This document shows, piece by piece, positions 22,948 to 31,677 of a DNA stretch of 49,768 nt. Both the position numbers and the translations under genes were made by a program. Every line of letters begins with the position of its first letter. Position 1 is the stretch's first letter. The stretch lies in contig NZ_JAOPXV010000103.1 of the NCBI RefSeq assembly GCF_025964975.1, forward strand, positions 1 through 49,768, read 5' to 3'. This stretch comes from Nocardioides sp. GTDB taxonomy: Bacteria; Actinomycetota; Actinomycetes; Propionibacteriales; Nocardioidaceae. The notes under the pieces were generated by a model, which did no database searches, was not told where the DNA came from, and was given only the letters and a program-made list of their open reading frames with translations.

Positions 22948-24120
22948 TCAGACGCCAGGGGGGCGAAGACGGGCGCGTTGTTTGCGCAACTCGTCCACCG
23001 TGCTCACGCCAATCAGCTGCATAGAGTTGATGAACTCTGCCCGCATGATCTCGAGGACACGGTCGACACCCTTCTCGCCCCCTGCCATCAGGCCGTACAG
23101 GTACGCACGCCCGATCATGACACCTTGAGCACCCAGGCCGACGGCGGCCGCTATGTCCGAGCCGGAACGCACACCCCCGTCCATGTACACCTCGGCACGA
23201 TCTCCGACCGTCTCTAGCACCGACTCCAGCTGTTCCAGCGGAGTGGGCGACCTATCAAGTTGGCGCCCACCGTGGTTTGAGATGACGACCGCGTCGGCAC
23301 CCGCCGCTACCGCGCGCGCTGCGTCGTCTGGCAGTTGCACGCCCTTGATCACAAGCTTTCCGTCCCATTGCGTGCGGAGCCAGTCGATATCGGCGAAGCT
23401 GGCCGTCGGGTCAAAGACGATGTTCGAGAGCTCGGCGACGGTACCGTTGAAGTGCTTGAGCGATGCGAACTCGAGCGGCTCAGTAAACAGAAAATTGAAC
23501 CACCAGTGCGGATGGCGGGCGCCGTCGAAAAATGTCCGCATCGTCAGCTGCGGTGGGATCGTCATGCCGTTGCGCTGGTCGCGCAGGCGCGGACCTCCTA
23601 CCGGGGTGTCCACTGTCAGCATGAGGGTGTCGCATCCAGTGGCCTTGGCTCGCTGCACGAAGTCAGCGGAAGCAGCCCGGTCGCGCCATAGGTAGAGCTG
23701 GAACCATCGCCGGACGTTCGGGACCTCCTCCGCGAGCCTCTCCGGCGGCGTGGTGCCCATGGTGGAGAGCACGTACGGTAGGCCTGCACGCTCAGCCGCG
23801 CGGGCCACAGCTGGCTCCCCCAGGTAGTGCATCATCCGAGTAAAACCAGTCGGACCAAGCACAAGCGGGAGCTCCGCACGCCGACCGACAATGTCGGTGC
23901 TTGGGTCGACGACGGACACGTCCCGCAGAACGCTGGGCAAGAACTCGACCCGTGAGAAGGCCGTACGCGCCCGTGCCATTGAGAGTTCCTCGCCGGCGCC
24001 CCCGTCGGTGTAGTCAAACACCGCCCGAGGGGTGCGCGCCCGAGCGGCCAACCGCAGGTCCTCCACGGTCACAGCCCGCGCCAACCGCCGTGTAGTTGGG
24101 GAGATCTCGAACTTCTTCAT
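22948..24120 (-). CDS. FMN-dependent L-2-hydroxyacid (L-lactate type) dehydrogenase
   Basis: A 390-residue TIM-barrel flavoenzyme of the glycolate oxidase/LldD family. Visible are the FMN-binding PLVLGPTGFTRMMHYLGEPAVARAAERAGLPYVLSTMGT, the LVIKGVQLPDDAARAVAAGADAVVISNHGGRQLD segment with the catalytic histidine, and DGGVRSGSDIAAAVGLGAQGVMIGRAYLYG. It should oxidise L-lactate or a related L-2-hydroxyacid to the 2-oxoacid. I take the ATG at 24120 (MKKFEISPTT); the track's longer frame runs through the operator region. The gene is divergent from the GntR gene, with two operator-like palindromes in between. Confidence 0.87.
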   Translation of the reverse strand: MKKFEISPTTRRLARAVTVEDLRLAARARTPRAVFDYTDGGAGEELSMARARTAFSRVEFLPSVLRDVSVVDPSTDIVGRRAELPLVLGPTGFTRMMHYLGEPAVARAAERAGLPYVLSTMGTTPPERLAEEVPNVRRWFQLYLWRDRAASADFVQRAKATGCDTLMLTVDTPVGGPRLRDQRNGMTIPPQLTMRTFFDGARHPHWWFNFLFTEPLEFASLKHFNGTVAELSNIVFDPTASFADIDWLRTQWDGKLVIKGVQLPDDAARAVAAGADAVVISNHGGRQLDRSPTPLEQLESVLETVGDRAEVYMDGGVRSGSDIAAAVGLGAQGVMIGRAYLYGLMAGGEKGVDRVLEIMRAEFINSMQLIGVSTVDELRKQRARLRPPGV

Positions 24121-24172
24121 TGTCAGGAGCGGACTCAAATCGCGCCACCGTGGTATGCGTCGCTTCACCACT

Positions 24173-24192
24173 GCATCCTGCATGCAGGATGC
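24173..24192. promoter_or_regulatory. perfect 20-bp palindrome, candidate GntR operator
   Basis: GCATCCTGCATGCAGGATGC is its own reverse complement. It lies between the divergent FMN dehydrogenase and GntR genes. Its core CCTGCATGCAG recurs upstream of the ABC transporter at 34444-34454. Confidence 0.7.
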
Positions 24193-24217
24193 CGTAGAGT
24201 CAACACTTTCCGTCCAT

Positions 24218-24225
24218 TGCATGCA
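24218..24225. promoter_or_regulatory. second operator-like core TGCATGCA
   Basis: TGCATGCA within CATTGCATGCAGCATG, 26 nt from the first palindrome and 47 nt before the GntR start. It shares the core and the right flank GCA with the site at 34444. Confidence 0.5.
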
Positions 24226-24271
24226 GCATGCGGCCTTTGCTAGAATCGTGATACCAGACTTCGGAGGTACC

Positions 24272-24982
24272 GTGACTGCCCATAACCCGGACGCATCGCC
24301 GTATTTGCACCTGAGTCAGTCGCCCATCCCGAGGCCGCCATCGCTGACCGATCTTGCCTACGCCCGGATTCGCGACGCATTGTTGCTCGGCGAACTCGCG
24401 CCGGGCGATGTCTTGAGTGTCGTGAAACTCGCCAACGCTCTAGATATGAGCCGTAGCCCGGTGCGTGCTGCTGCCGAGCGGATCGCCGCCGAGGGGCTCC
24501 TAGTTCAGCGAGGCAGCAACCTCCTCGTGCGGCAGATGCGGCGTCAAGACCTGCTCGATGCACTGCAGGTACGCGGTCCCCTGGAGTCACTCGCTACCAC
24601 ACTCGCAACCCCGCTGCTCGACGCGGGTGTCCTGCAGCGCTTGGAGGATATTCACGAGGGGTTCGCTCGTGCGGTCAGCGCGGACAACACCACGGTCGCA
24701 CGCCGCGCAGATCTGGAATTCCATCAAACCGTCCAGGAACGCAGTCAAAACCCGGTACTGATCGAACACCTCGAACGACTCCAAGCCCAAGTCATCCTCG
24801 CCACCTACTCCGCAGCTTGGGGGGCAAGCCAACATCAAGCGGTCGAAGAACACCGAGCAATCCTGGACTGCTTGAATGCCAAGGACTCCTCGGCGGCCGG
24901 GCTCGCTGCCCTGCACCACGTGGAGGCGGCTCGAAGTCGAGTCACCACTGAGTGGCCCGAAAGCACACCCTCCGGCGACTGA
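24272..24982 (+). CDS. GntR-family (FadR/FCD) transcriptional regulator
   Basis: A 236-residue regulator. Residues about 25-90 form a winged helix-turn-helix (LTDLAYARIRDALLLGELAPGDVLSVVKLANALDMSRSPVRAAAERIAAEGLLVQRG), and the rest is an all-helical FCD effector domain (EFHQTVQERSQNPVLIEHLERLQAQ, HQAVEEHRAILDCL) with candidate metal ligands. FCD regulators respond to organic or sugar acids. The GTG start is placed behind GGAGG; the track start lies far upstream in the operator region. It is the only regulator in the cluster and should bind the nearby palindromes. Its position between the two arms of the cluster fits a local repressor. Confidence 0.87.
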   Translation: MTAHNPDASPYLHLSQSPIPRPPSLTDLAYARIRDALLLGELAPGDVLSVVKLANALDMSRSPVRAAAERIAAEGLLVQRGSNLLVRQMRRQDLLDALQVRGPLESLATTLATPLLDAGVLQRLEDIHEGFARAVSADNTTVARRADLEFHQTVQERSQNPVLIEHLERLQAQVILATYSAAWGASQHQAVEEHRAILDCLNAKDSSAAGLAALHHVEAARSRVTTEWPESTPSGD

Positions 24983-25024
24983 ATCTCATTGTCGTGGCTC
25001 GACGGCCGAGTGGCCGCCCCCCCA

Positions 25025-25750
25025 TCAATGAGCGGTCCAGCCAAGGTCGGGCGTCAACGTCCCCCCAGTCAGAGCTAGGCCTGATGGTCCGAGTGCAAGT
25101 TCAACGCACTCAGCGACCGCGTCGACGGGCACCATCTCCGGGATTAGGTGGGTACCAGCAACGAAGTCTCGGACCGCCTCCGCGTAGTCGAGTTGGCAGA
25201 GCCGACGGATGTCGTCAACCCTGCGCTGTGTCATGGGCGACTCCACGTAGCCGGGACAAACCGCAACAGCCCCGATCCGGTCCGCGGCCCCGTCGGCCGC
25301 CAGCACCTTCACCAGTCCCAGGACGCCGTGCTTCGCCGAGACGTACGCGGCCTTTCGCGGCCCGGCCACGTGTGAGTGGGCCGACGCTATAGCGACGAAC
25401 CGTCCTTGCTGACTAGCGGCGAGGTGGGGCCACGCGTACTTGGCGAGTAGGAACGGACTGGTGAGCATCACTGCAAGCAAACGGTCCCAATCGTCTTCTG
25501 GGAACTTGTCCACTGGCGCCAGGACTTGCATACCCGCGGAGGGAATAACTGCGTCCAAACCTCCAAGGGACTCCACTGCCGCATCTACTGCGATGCGGTT
25601 GCCTTCGCGCTCAGACAGGTCCGCTACTACGCCGTCAAACCCGGCCACCAGGACGCGGTCGGCAGTGAAGACCCGATGACTCTGTTCGGCTAGACGCCGG
25701 GCAATGCGTCCGCCAATGCCGCCGGCGGCTCCTGTCAGCAGAATCCTCAC
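25025..25750 (-). CDS. short-chain dehydrogenase/reductase (SDR)
   Basis: A 241-residue classical SDR. The cofactor motif is LLTGAAGGIGGRIA, and the catalytic residues are S in AIASAHSH and Y/K in YVSAK. It is translationally coupled to the FAH-family hydrolase upstream (4-nt ATGA overlap). This SDR plus FAH pairing is typical of oxidative deoxysugar-acid pathways, where the SDR oxidises a 2-keto-3-deoxy acid and the hydrolase splits the resulting 2,4-diketo acid. The specific substrate is inference; 3-hydroxyacid dehydrogenase is an alternative. Confidence 0.82.
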   Translation of the reverse strand: MRILLTGAAGGIGGRIARRLAEQSHRVFTADRVLVAGFDGVVADLSEREGNRIAVDAAVESLGGLDAVIPSAGMQVLAPVDKFPEDDWDRLLAVMLTSPFLLAKYAWPHLAASQQGRFVAIASAHSHVAGPRKAAYVSAKHGVLGLVKVLAADGAADRIGAVAVCPGYVESPMTQRRVDDIRRLCQLDYAEAVRDFVAGTHLIPEMVPVDAVAECVELALGPSGLALTGGTLTPDLGWTAH

Positions 25751-26589
25751 AATGAGACGCAGCGGTGGGTCATCGATCCAAGACCGGAAATTTCCGTGCG
25801 CACAACTTCACCTGCCGTGAGGTAGCGCGCGGGCGTCCGGCCCATCCCGACCCCGGCTGGCGTGCCAGTAAAAATGAGGTCTCCCGGGTGGAGCGTGCAG
25901 ATCGCCGAGAGCCGTTCTACCAAGAGTGGTAGCGAGTTGATCATCTGACCAGCGATGCCGTCCTGCACGAGCTCACCGTCCACCCAACATTGCAGACGCA
26001 GCGAAGAGAGGTCTCCTACCTCGTCCAGCGTGACCAAGGCGGGCCCGGTCGGGCCGTAGCCAGGGAAGCTCTTTCCCATGGAAAACTGGGGGGCAGGACC
26101 AATCATCTGCACGGCGCGGTCAGAGAAGTCCTGCCCTACCGTCACTCCTGCCACATAGGACAGCGCGTCCTCGGCTTTGACCTGGCTCGCCTCCGTGCCG
26201 ATGACCGCCACCAATTCGACCTCCCAGTCGACCGACTCGCCACTCAGCACCAGCTCACCTTCCGGTCCTGTTAAGGCGCTGGCGAACTTGGTGAAAACGG
26301 GCGGCAACGTCTCTGGCACCGCGAAGCCGGCCTCAAGGGCGTGCTCACTGTAATTGAGACCAATAGCAAAAACCTGTCGTGGCGCCGGAACGGGCGGCCC
26401 GAGCGCCTGCACGTCGAAGGGCGTCGCCGACGATGTGTCAGCGTCCTCGCCCCACGCGGCGAACGCCTTCCAGTCGGCGAACAGAGACTGCGGGTCTGGG
26501 CCGAACTTCCCATCGCTGACCTGGGCGATGTCAATCGCCCCGTTGTCAGTCTGCAGATGGGCGCGTCCGGCAAGGTTTATCAGTCGCAT
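25747..26589 (-). CDS. fumarylacetoacetate hydrolase (FAH) family protein
   Basis: A 280-residue protein of the FAH superfamily, which hydrolyses C-C bonds of 2,4-dioxo acids or hydrates/decarboxylates related compounds with a divalent metal. Typical segments are FAIGLNYSEHALEAG, VFTKFASALTGPEG, the metal ligands in DWEVELVAVIG, GVTVGQDFSDRAVQ, MGKSFPGYGPTGPALV and LHPGDLIFTGTPAGVGMG. The 2,4-diketo-3-deoxy acid hydrolases of L-rhamnose and L-fucose catabolism have this size and domain. The SDR gene overlaps its stop, so the two probably act in sequence. Confidence 0.82.
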   Translation of the reverse strand: MRLINLAGRAHLQTDNGAIDIAQVSDGKFGPDPQSLFADWKAFAAWGEDADTSSATPFDVQALGPPVPAPRQVFAIGLNYSEHALEAGFAVPETLPPVFTKFASALTGPEGELVLSGESVDWEVELVAVIGTEASQVKAEDALSYVAGVTVGQDFSDRAVQMIGPAPQFSMGKSFPGYGPTGPALVTLDEVGDLSSLRLQCWVDGELVQDGIAGQMINSLPLLVERLSAICTLHPGDLIFTGTPAGVGMGRTPARYLTAGEVVRTEISGLGSMTHRCVSL

Positions 26590-26701
26590 TTAATTAAGTC
26601 AACCTTTCAATATTGGGCCGCAGGACAGAATGCGGGCGGCCGGCCGGTGCCGCCTGCGGGCGCGTTGGGCACAGTCGGCGTCAGCACGGGCACTGATGTC
26701 G

Positions 26702-27253
26702 CTATACGTCGATGAACACAGGCCCGCGGGCGATCACTCGGTTGATTACCTCTTCGATCTCCTCGAAGTCGGGGTCGTAACCCAACGACTCCTGCCCGGG
26801 GTACTTCAGCCGTCGGTTGATCTCGTCATCCAGGAAGTACGCCCCGGCAATGACGTGGCTGACGAGTTCGAATTGAGCACCCTCGAGGGCCCTCACCGCA
26901 CCGAGCGGGTCTTCAGGGACGAGCACGGGCAGATCGGCTAGGGCCGCGACAAGAGGCCCAGCTAGGTCGGGGCGAGCCTGGAGGGCCCGCGGAAGGAGTC
27001 GGTCGATGACACCGGCCTCCACCGCCGATGGCATGTCGAGTTCTGGCGCCGCAGGGATGAGAGCGTCGGCGACCCACTGGAGCTGGTCAGCCACGTCAGC
27101 CAGAGCTAGGACGGGATCCGTGGACGCTAGGGGAAGGTCACTGTCTGCTGGGCCGGGAGGCGAAGCTACGGCCTCCACGTTGACCCAACTTAGTTGGGGA
27201 GCCACTTCGACCTCGTTCGCCGGGTCTGAGATGTTGTCTGGACCATCTGGCAT
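26702..27253 (-). CDS. gluconate 2-dehydrogenase subunit 3-like partner of the GMC oxidoreductase
   Basis: A 183-residue protein with an acidic N-terminal half and a C-terminal part (FELVSHVIAGAYFLDDEINRRLKYPGQESLGYDPDFEEIEEVINRVIARGP) that resembles the small subunits accompanying GMC dehydrogenases. I see no Tat or Sec signal. It starts 31 nt after the GMC gene on the same strand. A chaperone or small-subunit role is inferred from position and the AGAYFLDDE...YPGQ pattern. Confidence 0.6.
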   Translation of the reverse strand: MPDGPDNISDPANEVEVAPQLSWVNVEAVASPPGPADSDLPLASTDPVLALADVADQLQWVADALIPAAPELDMPSAVEAGVIDRLLPRALQARPDLAGPLVAALADLPVLVPEDPLGAVRALEGAQFELVSHVIAGAYFLDDEINRRLKYPGQESLGYDPDFEEIEEVINRVIARGPVFIDV

Positions 27254-27283
27254 ATGCGTCTTCCAATCTAGGTGAAGGCTTAA

Positions 27284-28924
27284 TCAGGCCGAGGCGTTGC
27301 TGAGCCGCTGGGAGCGCGCACTTGCGATTGCGTGCTCGGCGTTCCGCAGGGCCAGCGCGGCAACGGTCCCGGTGGGGTTCACCGCGCCCGAGGTGGGCAT
27401 GACACTGCCGTCCATGACGAACAGATTGGCCACGTCATGTGTGCGTCCGAATCCGTCAACGACGGAACTCGCGGGGTCCTTTCCCATGCGCGCCGTCCCG
27501 AGGAGGTGCCAACCCGTCTCTCGGACGATCGGTGCGATGATCGTGTCGTAGGCGCCGGCCTCCTTCATGGACTCGATCGCCTTCGTGTAATTGAACTCCA
27601 TCAGTCGGTTGGTGTTCTCCGAAGCTCGGTAGTTCAACTTCGGAGCCGGCATGCCATCGGCATCGGTTAGGGACGAGTCCAAGGTGACCGCATTCTCTTC
27701 GCTCGGGAGGTCCTCGGCGATGATGGCCCAGTACGCCGAGTGCCCGAAGCGACGCTTGACCTCGCGATGGAAGTCCGGGCCCCAGGCTCCGGAACCGCCC
27801 CACGGAAACGACCCAGTGGTGTTCAGGGGGCCGCCAGTGCCCATGAGTTGCCACTTGGCCCCGCGAACGAAGTCGTGTTCGGGACGTGTTTCCGCGAACT
27901 CCAAGGAGTACGCCCGTTGCCCGTATGGTCCCTGCCAGCCCTCGAAGAAGTCGTCGAACAACCCGACGACGGTGCTGTACGGGTGCATCATCAGGTTCTT
28001 GCCAACCAAGCCTGAACTGTTGGCAAGCCCTTGGGGGTGGGTCGCTGACGCCGAGTTGAGCAGCAAGCGCGGCGTTCCGACCCCATTCGCTGCGACGATG
28101 ACTGTCCGGGCCGGTTGGAACCGCTCGCTACCCGTGGCACGGTCGATGTACGACACGCCAGTGGCCAGGCCATCGGAACCGGTCTCGATCCTGGTCACGC
28201 GTGCGCGCTGAACTAGCTTGACGCCGAGTTGGATGTTTCGCGGCCAGTGAGTGCGGTCCACCGATGCCTTGGCGCCGTCGAAGCAGCCCCACAAACAACT
28301 CCCCCGGCGCACGCACGGGGTGAGGTTTCCGTGACGGACCGTCGCGATCGAGTTGACGCCCGGCCACCAGTGCCATCCGAGTCGGTCGTGCGCTGCTGCG
28401 AACTTGCGCTCCATCGCTCCGAGGGGAAACGGCGGCAGGGGCGGCTCGTTGCCGTCCGGGTAGGCGGGGTCTCCCGGTGCACCCGAGACCGAAAACTGCT
28501 CTTCCACTCGCTGGTAATAAGGCTCCAGATCGGCATACGTCAGAGGCCAGTCGGCTGCCACCCCATCGACGGTGTGAACACGGAAGTCGGATGGCTTGAG
28601 GCGATGCCACGCCGCGGCGTAGATCACCGAACTGCCGCCTACCCCGTTCCACATCAGCGGCGCGACGTCGGACTCGGTGTCGTTGATCGGGTAGTCCGAC
28701 GGAGCATTCCTGCGGTTGGGGTACCACCCGTAGTGCTGGTCCTTGGTGAGCTCGAACTCCGGCTCGGTGCTGCGTACCAGGGTGTAATCGGGATACTCGC
28801 CCTGCTCCAGGCAAACCACCGAGAAGCCGGCTTCAGCGAACGACTGCGCAGCGACCGCACCGCTAGGCCCGGCGCCGATGATCACGACGTCCGCCGTATC
28901 GATTTTGGGATCGAGAAGGTTCAT
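27284..28924 (-). CDS. GMC-family FAD oxidoreductase
   Basis: A 546-residue flavoprotein. The FAD-binding motif is VVIIGAGPSGAVAAQSFAEAGFSVVCLEQG near the N-terminus, with MWNGVGGSSVIYAAAWHRL and the C-terminal ETGWHLLGTARMGKDPASSVVDGFGRTHDVANLFVMDGSVMPTSGAVNPTGTVAALALR carrying the catalytic histidine region. The CVRRGSCLWGCFDGAK segment matches the cysteine-containing loop of gluconate 2-dehydrogenase-like large subunits. It should oxidise an alcohol group of a sugar or polyol. No signal peptide is visible. Confidence 0.85.
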   Translation of the reverse strand: MNLLDPKIDTADVVIIGAGPSGAVAAQSFAEAGFSVVCLEQGEYPDYTLVRSTEPEFELTKDQHYGWYPNRRNAPSDYPINDTESDVAPLMWNGVGGSSVIYAAAWHRLKPSDFRVHTVDGVAADWPLTYADLEPYYQRVEEQFSVSGAPGDPAYPDGNEPPLPPFPLGAMERKFAAAHDRLGWHWWPGVNSIATVRHGNLTPCVRRGSCLWGCFDGAKASVDRTHWPRNIQLGVKLVQRARVTRIETGSDGLATGVSYIDRATGSERFQPARTVIVAANGVGTPRLLLNSASATHPQGLANSSGLVGKNLMMHPYSTVVGLFDDFFEGWQGPYGQRAYSLEFAETRPEHDFVRGAKWQLMGTGGPLNTTGSFPWGGSGAWGPDFHREVKRRFGHSAYWAIIAEDLPSEENAVTLDSSLTDADGMPAPKLNYRASENTNRLMEFNYTKAIESMKEAGAYDTIIAPIVRETGWHLLGTARMGKDPASSVVDGFGRTHDVANLFVMDGSVMPTSGAVNPTGTVAALALRNAEHAIASARSQRLSNASA

Positions 28925-28967
28925 GAAAGTTCCTGTCCGTGCTGAGTGCCGGGATGTGCAGACGAAA

Positions 28968-30458
28968 TCAGAGGGCGTTCCAGACGACCTTGGGCGTCGT
29001 CAGGTGTCCGAGCGACTCCTTGCCACGCTCACGACCGAAACCAGAGGCCTTCACGCCGCCCCACGGCACCGCGATGTCGTACTGGTGGAAGCAATTGACC
29101 CAAACGGTCCCTGCTTCGAGCGCATGAGCAAAGCGAGTGGCGGTTCGGCCGTTCTCAGACCAGACTGCGGACGCGAGGCCGTAGGCGCCACCGTTGGCGA
29201 GTTCCACGGCGTCGTCGAACGTGGAGAATCTTTCAACAGCCAGGACCGGCCCGAATATCTCCTCGGTGATCACCCGGGAGTCCCTTGGAAGATCTGCCAC
29301 GATCGTTGGCGCTGCGAAGTAGCCGTCCGTAGGCAGGTCGCCGCTACTCGTGAGCACGCGGCCATCCTCATGCCCGTAACCGACATACTCCTGGACCTTC
29401 TGCAACTGCGCGGCCGAGACCACAGGCCCCATCTCGGTCCCGTCGTCGAATGCGCGCCCGACCCGCATCCCGTCCGCCTTTGCGGCCAGCGCCGTCACGA
29501 CTTCGTCATAGATGTCGTCCTGGACGAGCAACCGGCTACCGGCACTGCAGACTTGGCCCGCATTGAGGTAGATACCTGAGACCGCTGACTCGATTGCTGC
29601 TTCGACATCACAGTCCGCAAACAGCACGTTCGGGCTCTTCCCGCCCAGCTCGAGACTGATGGGCTTCAAGAGCGAACCCGCGGTCGCCGCTAGCTTCCTG
29701 CCTACCGACGTCGATCCGGTGAACCCGACCGCGTCGATCCCCGGGTGCTCTACCAGTCGCTGACCCGCATCGTGACCGTAGCCCGGCAGTATGCTGACGA
29801 CGCCTTCTGGAAGATCGGCCTCGGCGACAAGTCTGGCCAGGTACATAGCCGAAAGCGGTGTGACCTCAGCCGGTTTGAGAATGACGGGGGTGCCCGCCGC
29901 CATGCCCATCGCGATCCGCCCAGCGGCGTCGAAGATCGGGAAGTTCCACGGAATGATCTGCGTCGTCACACCAACCGGCTCAAGACGTGTGTAGACGTGC
30001 ATGTCTGGCCCGCCGGAGGGAATGGTGTCGCCGAACAGTTTCGTAGGCCAACCCGAGTAATAGTCGAACGTGTCGATGGCCAGCGGCACGTCCACAGCGC
30101 GGCTCATCGCGATGGGCTTGCCGGTATCAAGCGCCTCCAACAACGCGAGCTGTTCGCGGTCGCGATCCAGCAGCGCCGCGATTCTGCGCATAGCCGCCTC
30201 GCGGTCCTTCGCATTCAGGCGCCCCCAGCCGTTCTTCACGGCGGCCCGAGCGGCTGTGACCGCCGCGTCGACATCGCTCAAAGCTGCACGCGGCACCGAA
30301 GCAACCTCCTCCCCCGTGCTCGGGTCGAACACTGGAAGGGTTGCGCCCTCGATGCTGTCGACGAGTCGCCCGCCTACCAGGAGCTGAAGACCGTCCCCCG
30401 CGAGTTCGATCGCTGTTGCACGCAGGTCGGCAGAAGTGCTTGTCTCAGTCATGGTCAT
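28968..30458 (-). CDS. NAD(P)-dependent aldehyde dehydrogenase
   Basis: A 496-residue aldehyde dehydrogenase. The general base E270 (LELGGKSP) and catalytic C304 (NAGQVCSAGSR) are present, as are IPWNFPIFDAAGRIAMGMAAGTPVILKPAE and FTGSTSVGRKLA. It would oxidise an aldehyde intermediate such as a sugar aldehyde or lactaldehyde to the acid. It lies between the transporter and the GMC gene. A TGCAT/ATGCA palindrome about 100 nt upstream may be a site for the GntR regulator. Confidence 0.88.
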   Translation of the reverse strand: MTMTETSTSADLRATAIELAGDGLQLLVGGRLVDSIEGATLPVFDPSTGEEVASVPRAALSDVDAAVTAARAAVKNGWGRLNAKDREAAMRRIAALLDRDREQLALLEALDTGKPIAMSRAVDVPLAIDTFDYYSGWPTKLFGDTIPSGGPDMHVYTRLEPVGVTTQIIPWNFPIFDAAGRIAMGMAAGTPVILKPAEVTPLSAMYLARLVAEADLPEGVVSILPGYGHDAGQRLVEHPGIDAVGFTGSTSVGRKLAATAGSLLKPISLELGGKSPNVLFADCDVEAAIESAVSGIYLNAGQVCSAGSRLLVQDDIYDEVVTALAAKADGMRVGRAFDDGTEMGPVVSAAQLQKVQEYVGYGHEDGRVLTSSGDLPTDGYFAAPTIVADLPRDSRVITEEIFGPVLAVERFSTFDDAVELANGGAYGLASAVWSENGRTATRFAHALEAGTVWVNCFHQYDIAVPWGGVKASGFGRERGKESLGHLTTPKVVWNAL

Positions 30459-30561
30459 CTGTCCTCCGGGTCGAAGGCCGCTTGATCACGGCCTGATGGG
30501 TTAGGTACATGGGTGGACGCTGTCGCGACGACGGACCTCGCTCTCGGGACCGTGGAACCAC

Positions 30562-30573
30562 TGCATTCATGCA
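30562..30573. promoter_or_regulatory. possible GntR operator upstream of aldehyde dehydrogenase gene
   Basis: TGCATTCATGCA is an inverted repeat TGCAT-TC-ATGCA, related to the TGCATGCA core of the other sites but with a 2-bp spacer. It lies in the 160-nt gap between transporter and aldehyde dehydrogenase genes, which otherwise holds no gene. Confidence 0.4.
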
Positions 30574-30618
30574 ATTCCGTGGCGTGTCAATCGCACTCAA
30601 CGGCTGGGTGACGCGGCA

Positions 30619-31677
30619 TTAACTCGCCGGCACAGCCTGGCCCTCTGAGGTGACACTCGCTCCTACCCCAGGAGGATCGGAGTGCGGGCCGCCGGTGCTC
30701 GCACTCTCCGATGCCCGGCCCTCGAGAATGCGCTTCTTCCGCCGAGCGCTGAGACTAGCCACGAGAACCGCGGTCAGAAGCACCGCTCCATTGAAGATGG
30801 GGTCTACGTAACTCTGGGCCCCCAGCATGAAAAGTCCCGTCGTTCCGACCGCCAGCAAGTAGACCGCGACAAAGGTCCCCCACACGTTGTACAGACCGGG
30901 GCGAAACGACGTAGCGCCGAGGAACGCGGCGGCGAAAGCCGGCAAGAGGAAGGACTGCGCCGAGGTGGGGTGCCCCGCGCCGAGTCGTGCAACTTGGACG
31001 AAGCCGGCAAGCGCAGCCATCGAGCTCGACACCATGAAGGAGAACATGATGTAGCGCGCGACGGGGATGCCGACCAGGCGAGCCGCCTCTGGACTGCCCC
31101 CTACGGCGTACAGACGCCGGCCTACGGGCCGGTAGGCCAGGACAAACCAAATGATCACAGCAGCACCTAGGGCGTACAGAAACGGCAACGGGATGAACCC
31201 CGCGAGTCGCGTCTGCCCGATGTTGAGGACTGCGGGGGGGATCCCTTGGAAGATGATCTCGCCACCGGAGTACATGAGGACCAGTCCTGAGACGACCGTC
31301 CCGGTCCCAAGGCTGACAATCAGCGAATTCAGCCCCATGTAGCCCACGAGAAAGCCCATGAACAGGCCGATCCCTGCCCCGACAAGAATCACTGTCACGA
31401 GCACCACCGGCCATGGCATCTCGTTGCGCGACATGAGTCCAGCAGTCAGCATCACGGACAGGCTAGCCACGAACCCCGGGGACAGGTCGAAGTGCCCAAC
31501 GATGAGCGGCACCATGATGCCCAAGGCGATCAATGACAGCACGGCGCTGTCGCTGAGTATTGATCCTGCGTTCTTGGTGGTCGCAAAGCTCTCCGGGCGG
31601 AGGGCGGCAAAGACCACGACTAGGACGATGAGGCCCCACACGAGGCCGTACTTGCCGATCGAAACGGGAAACTTCAT
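30619..31677 (-). CDS. ribose-type ABC transporter permease
   Basis: A 352-residue polytopic membrane protein of the RbsC/BPD_transp_2 family, with eight to ten hydrophobic segments. Typical parts are IALGIMVPLIVGHFDLSPGFVASLSVMLTAGLM, MGLNSLIVSLGTGTVVSGLVLMYSGGEII, RRLYAVGGSPEAARLVGIPVARYIMFSFMVSSSMAALAGFVQVARLG and AFAAAFLGATSFRPGLYNVWGTFVAVYLLAVGTTGLFMLG. Its ATG overlaps the ATPase stop by 4 nt. The C-terminal tail is long and hydrophilic. Confidence 0.88.
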   Translation of the reverse strand: MKFPVSIGKYGLVWGLIVLVVVFAALRPESFATTKNAGSILSDSAVLSLIALGIMVPLIVGHFDLSPGFVASLSVMLTAGLMSRNEMPWPVVLVTVILVGAGIGLFMGFLVGYMGLNSLIVSLGTGTVVSGLVLMYSGGEIIFQGIPPAVLNIGQTRLAGFIPLPFLYALGAAVIIWFVLAYRPVGRRLYAVGGSPEAARLVGIPVARYIMFSFMVSSSMAALAGFVQVARLGAGHPTSAQSFLLPAFAAAFLGATSFRPGLYNVWGTFVAVYLLAVGTTGLFMLGAQSYVDPIFNGAVLLTAVLVASLSARRKKRILEGRASESASTGGPHSDPPGVGASVTSEGQAVPAS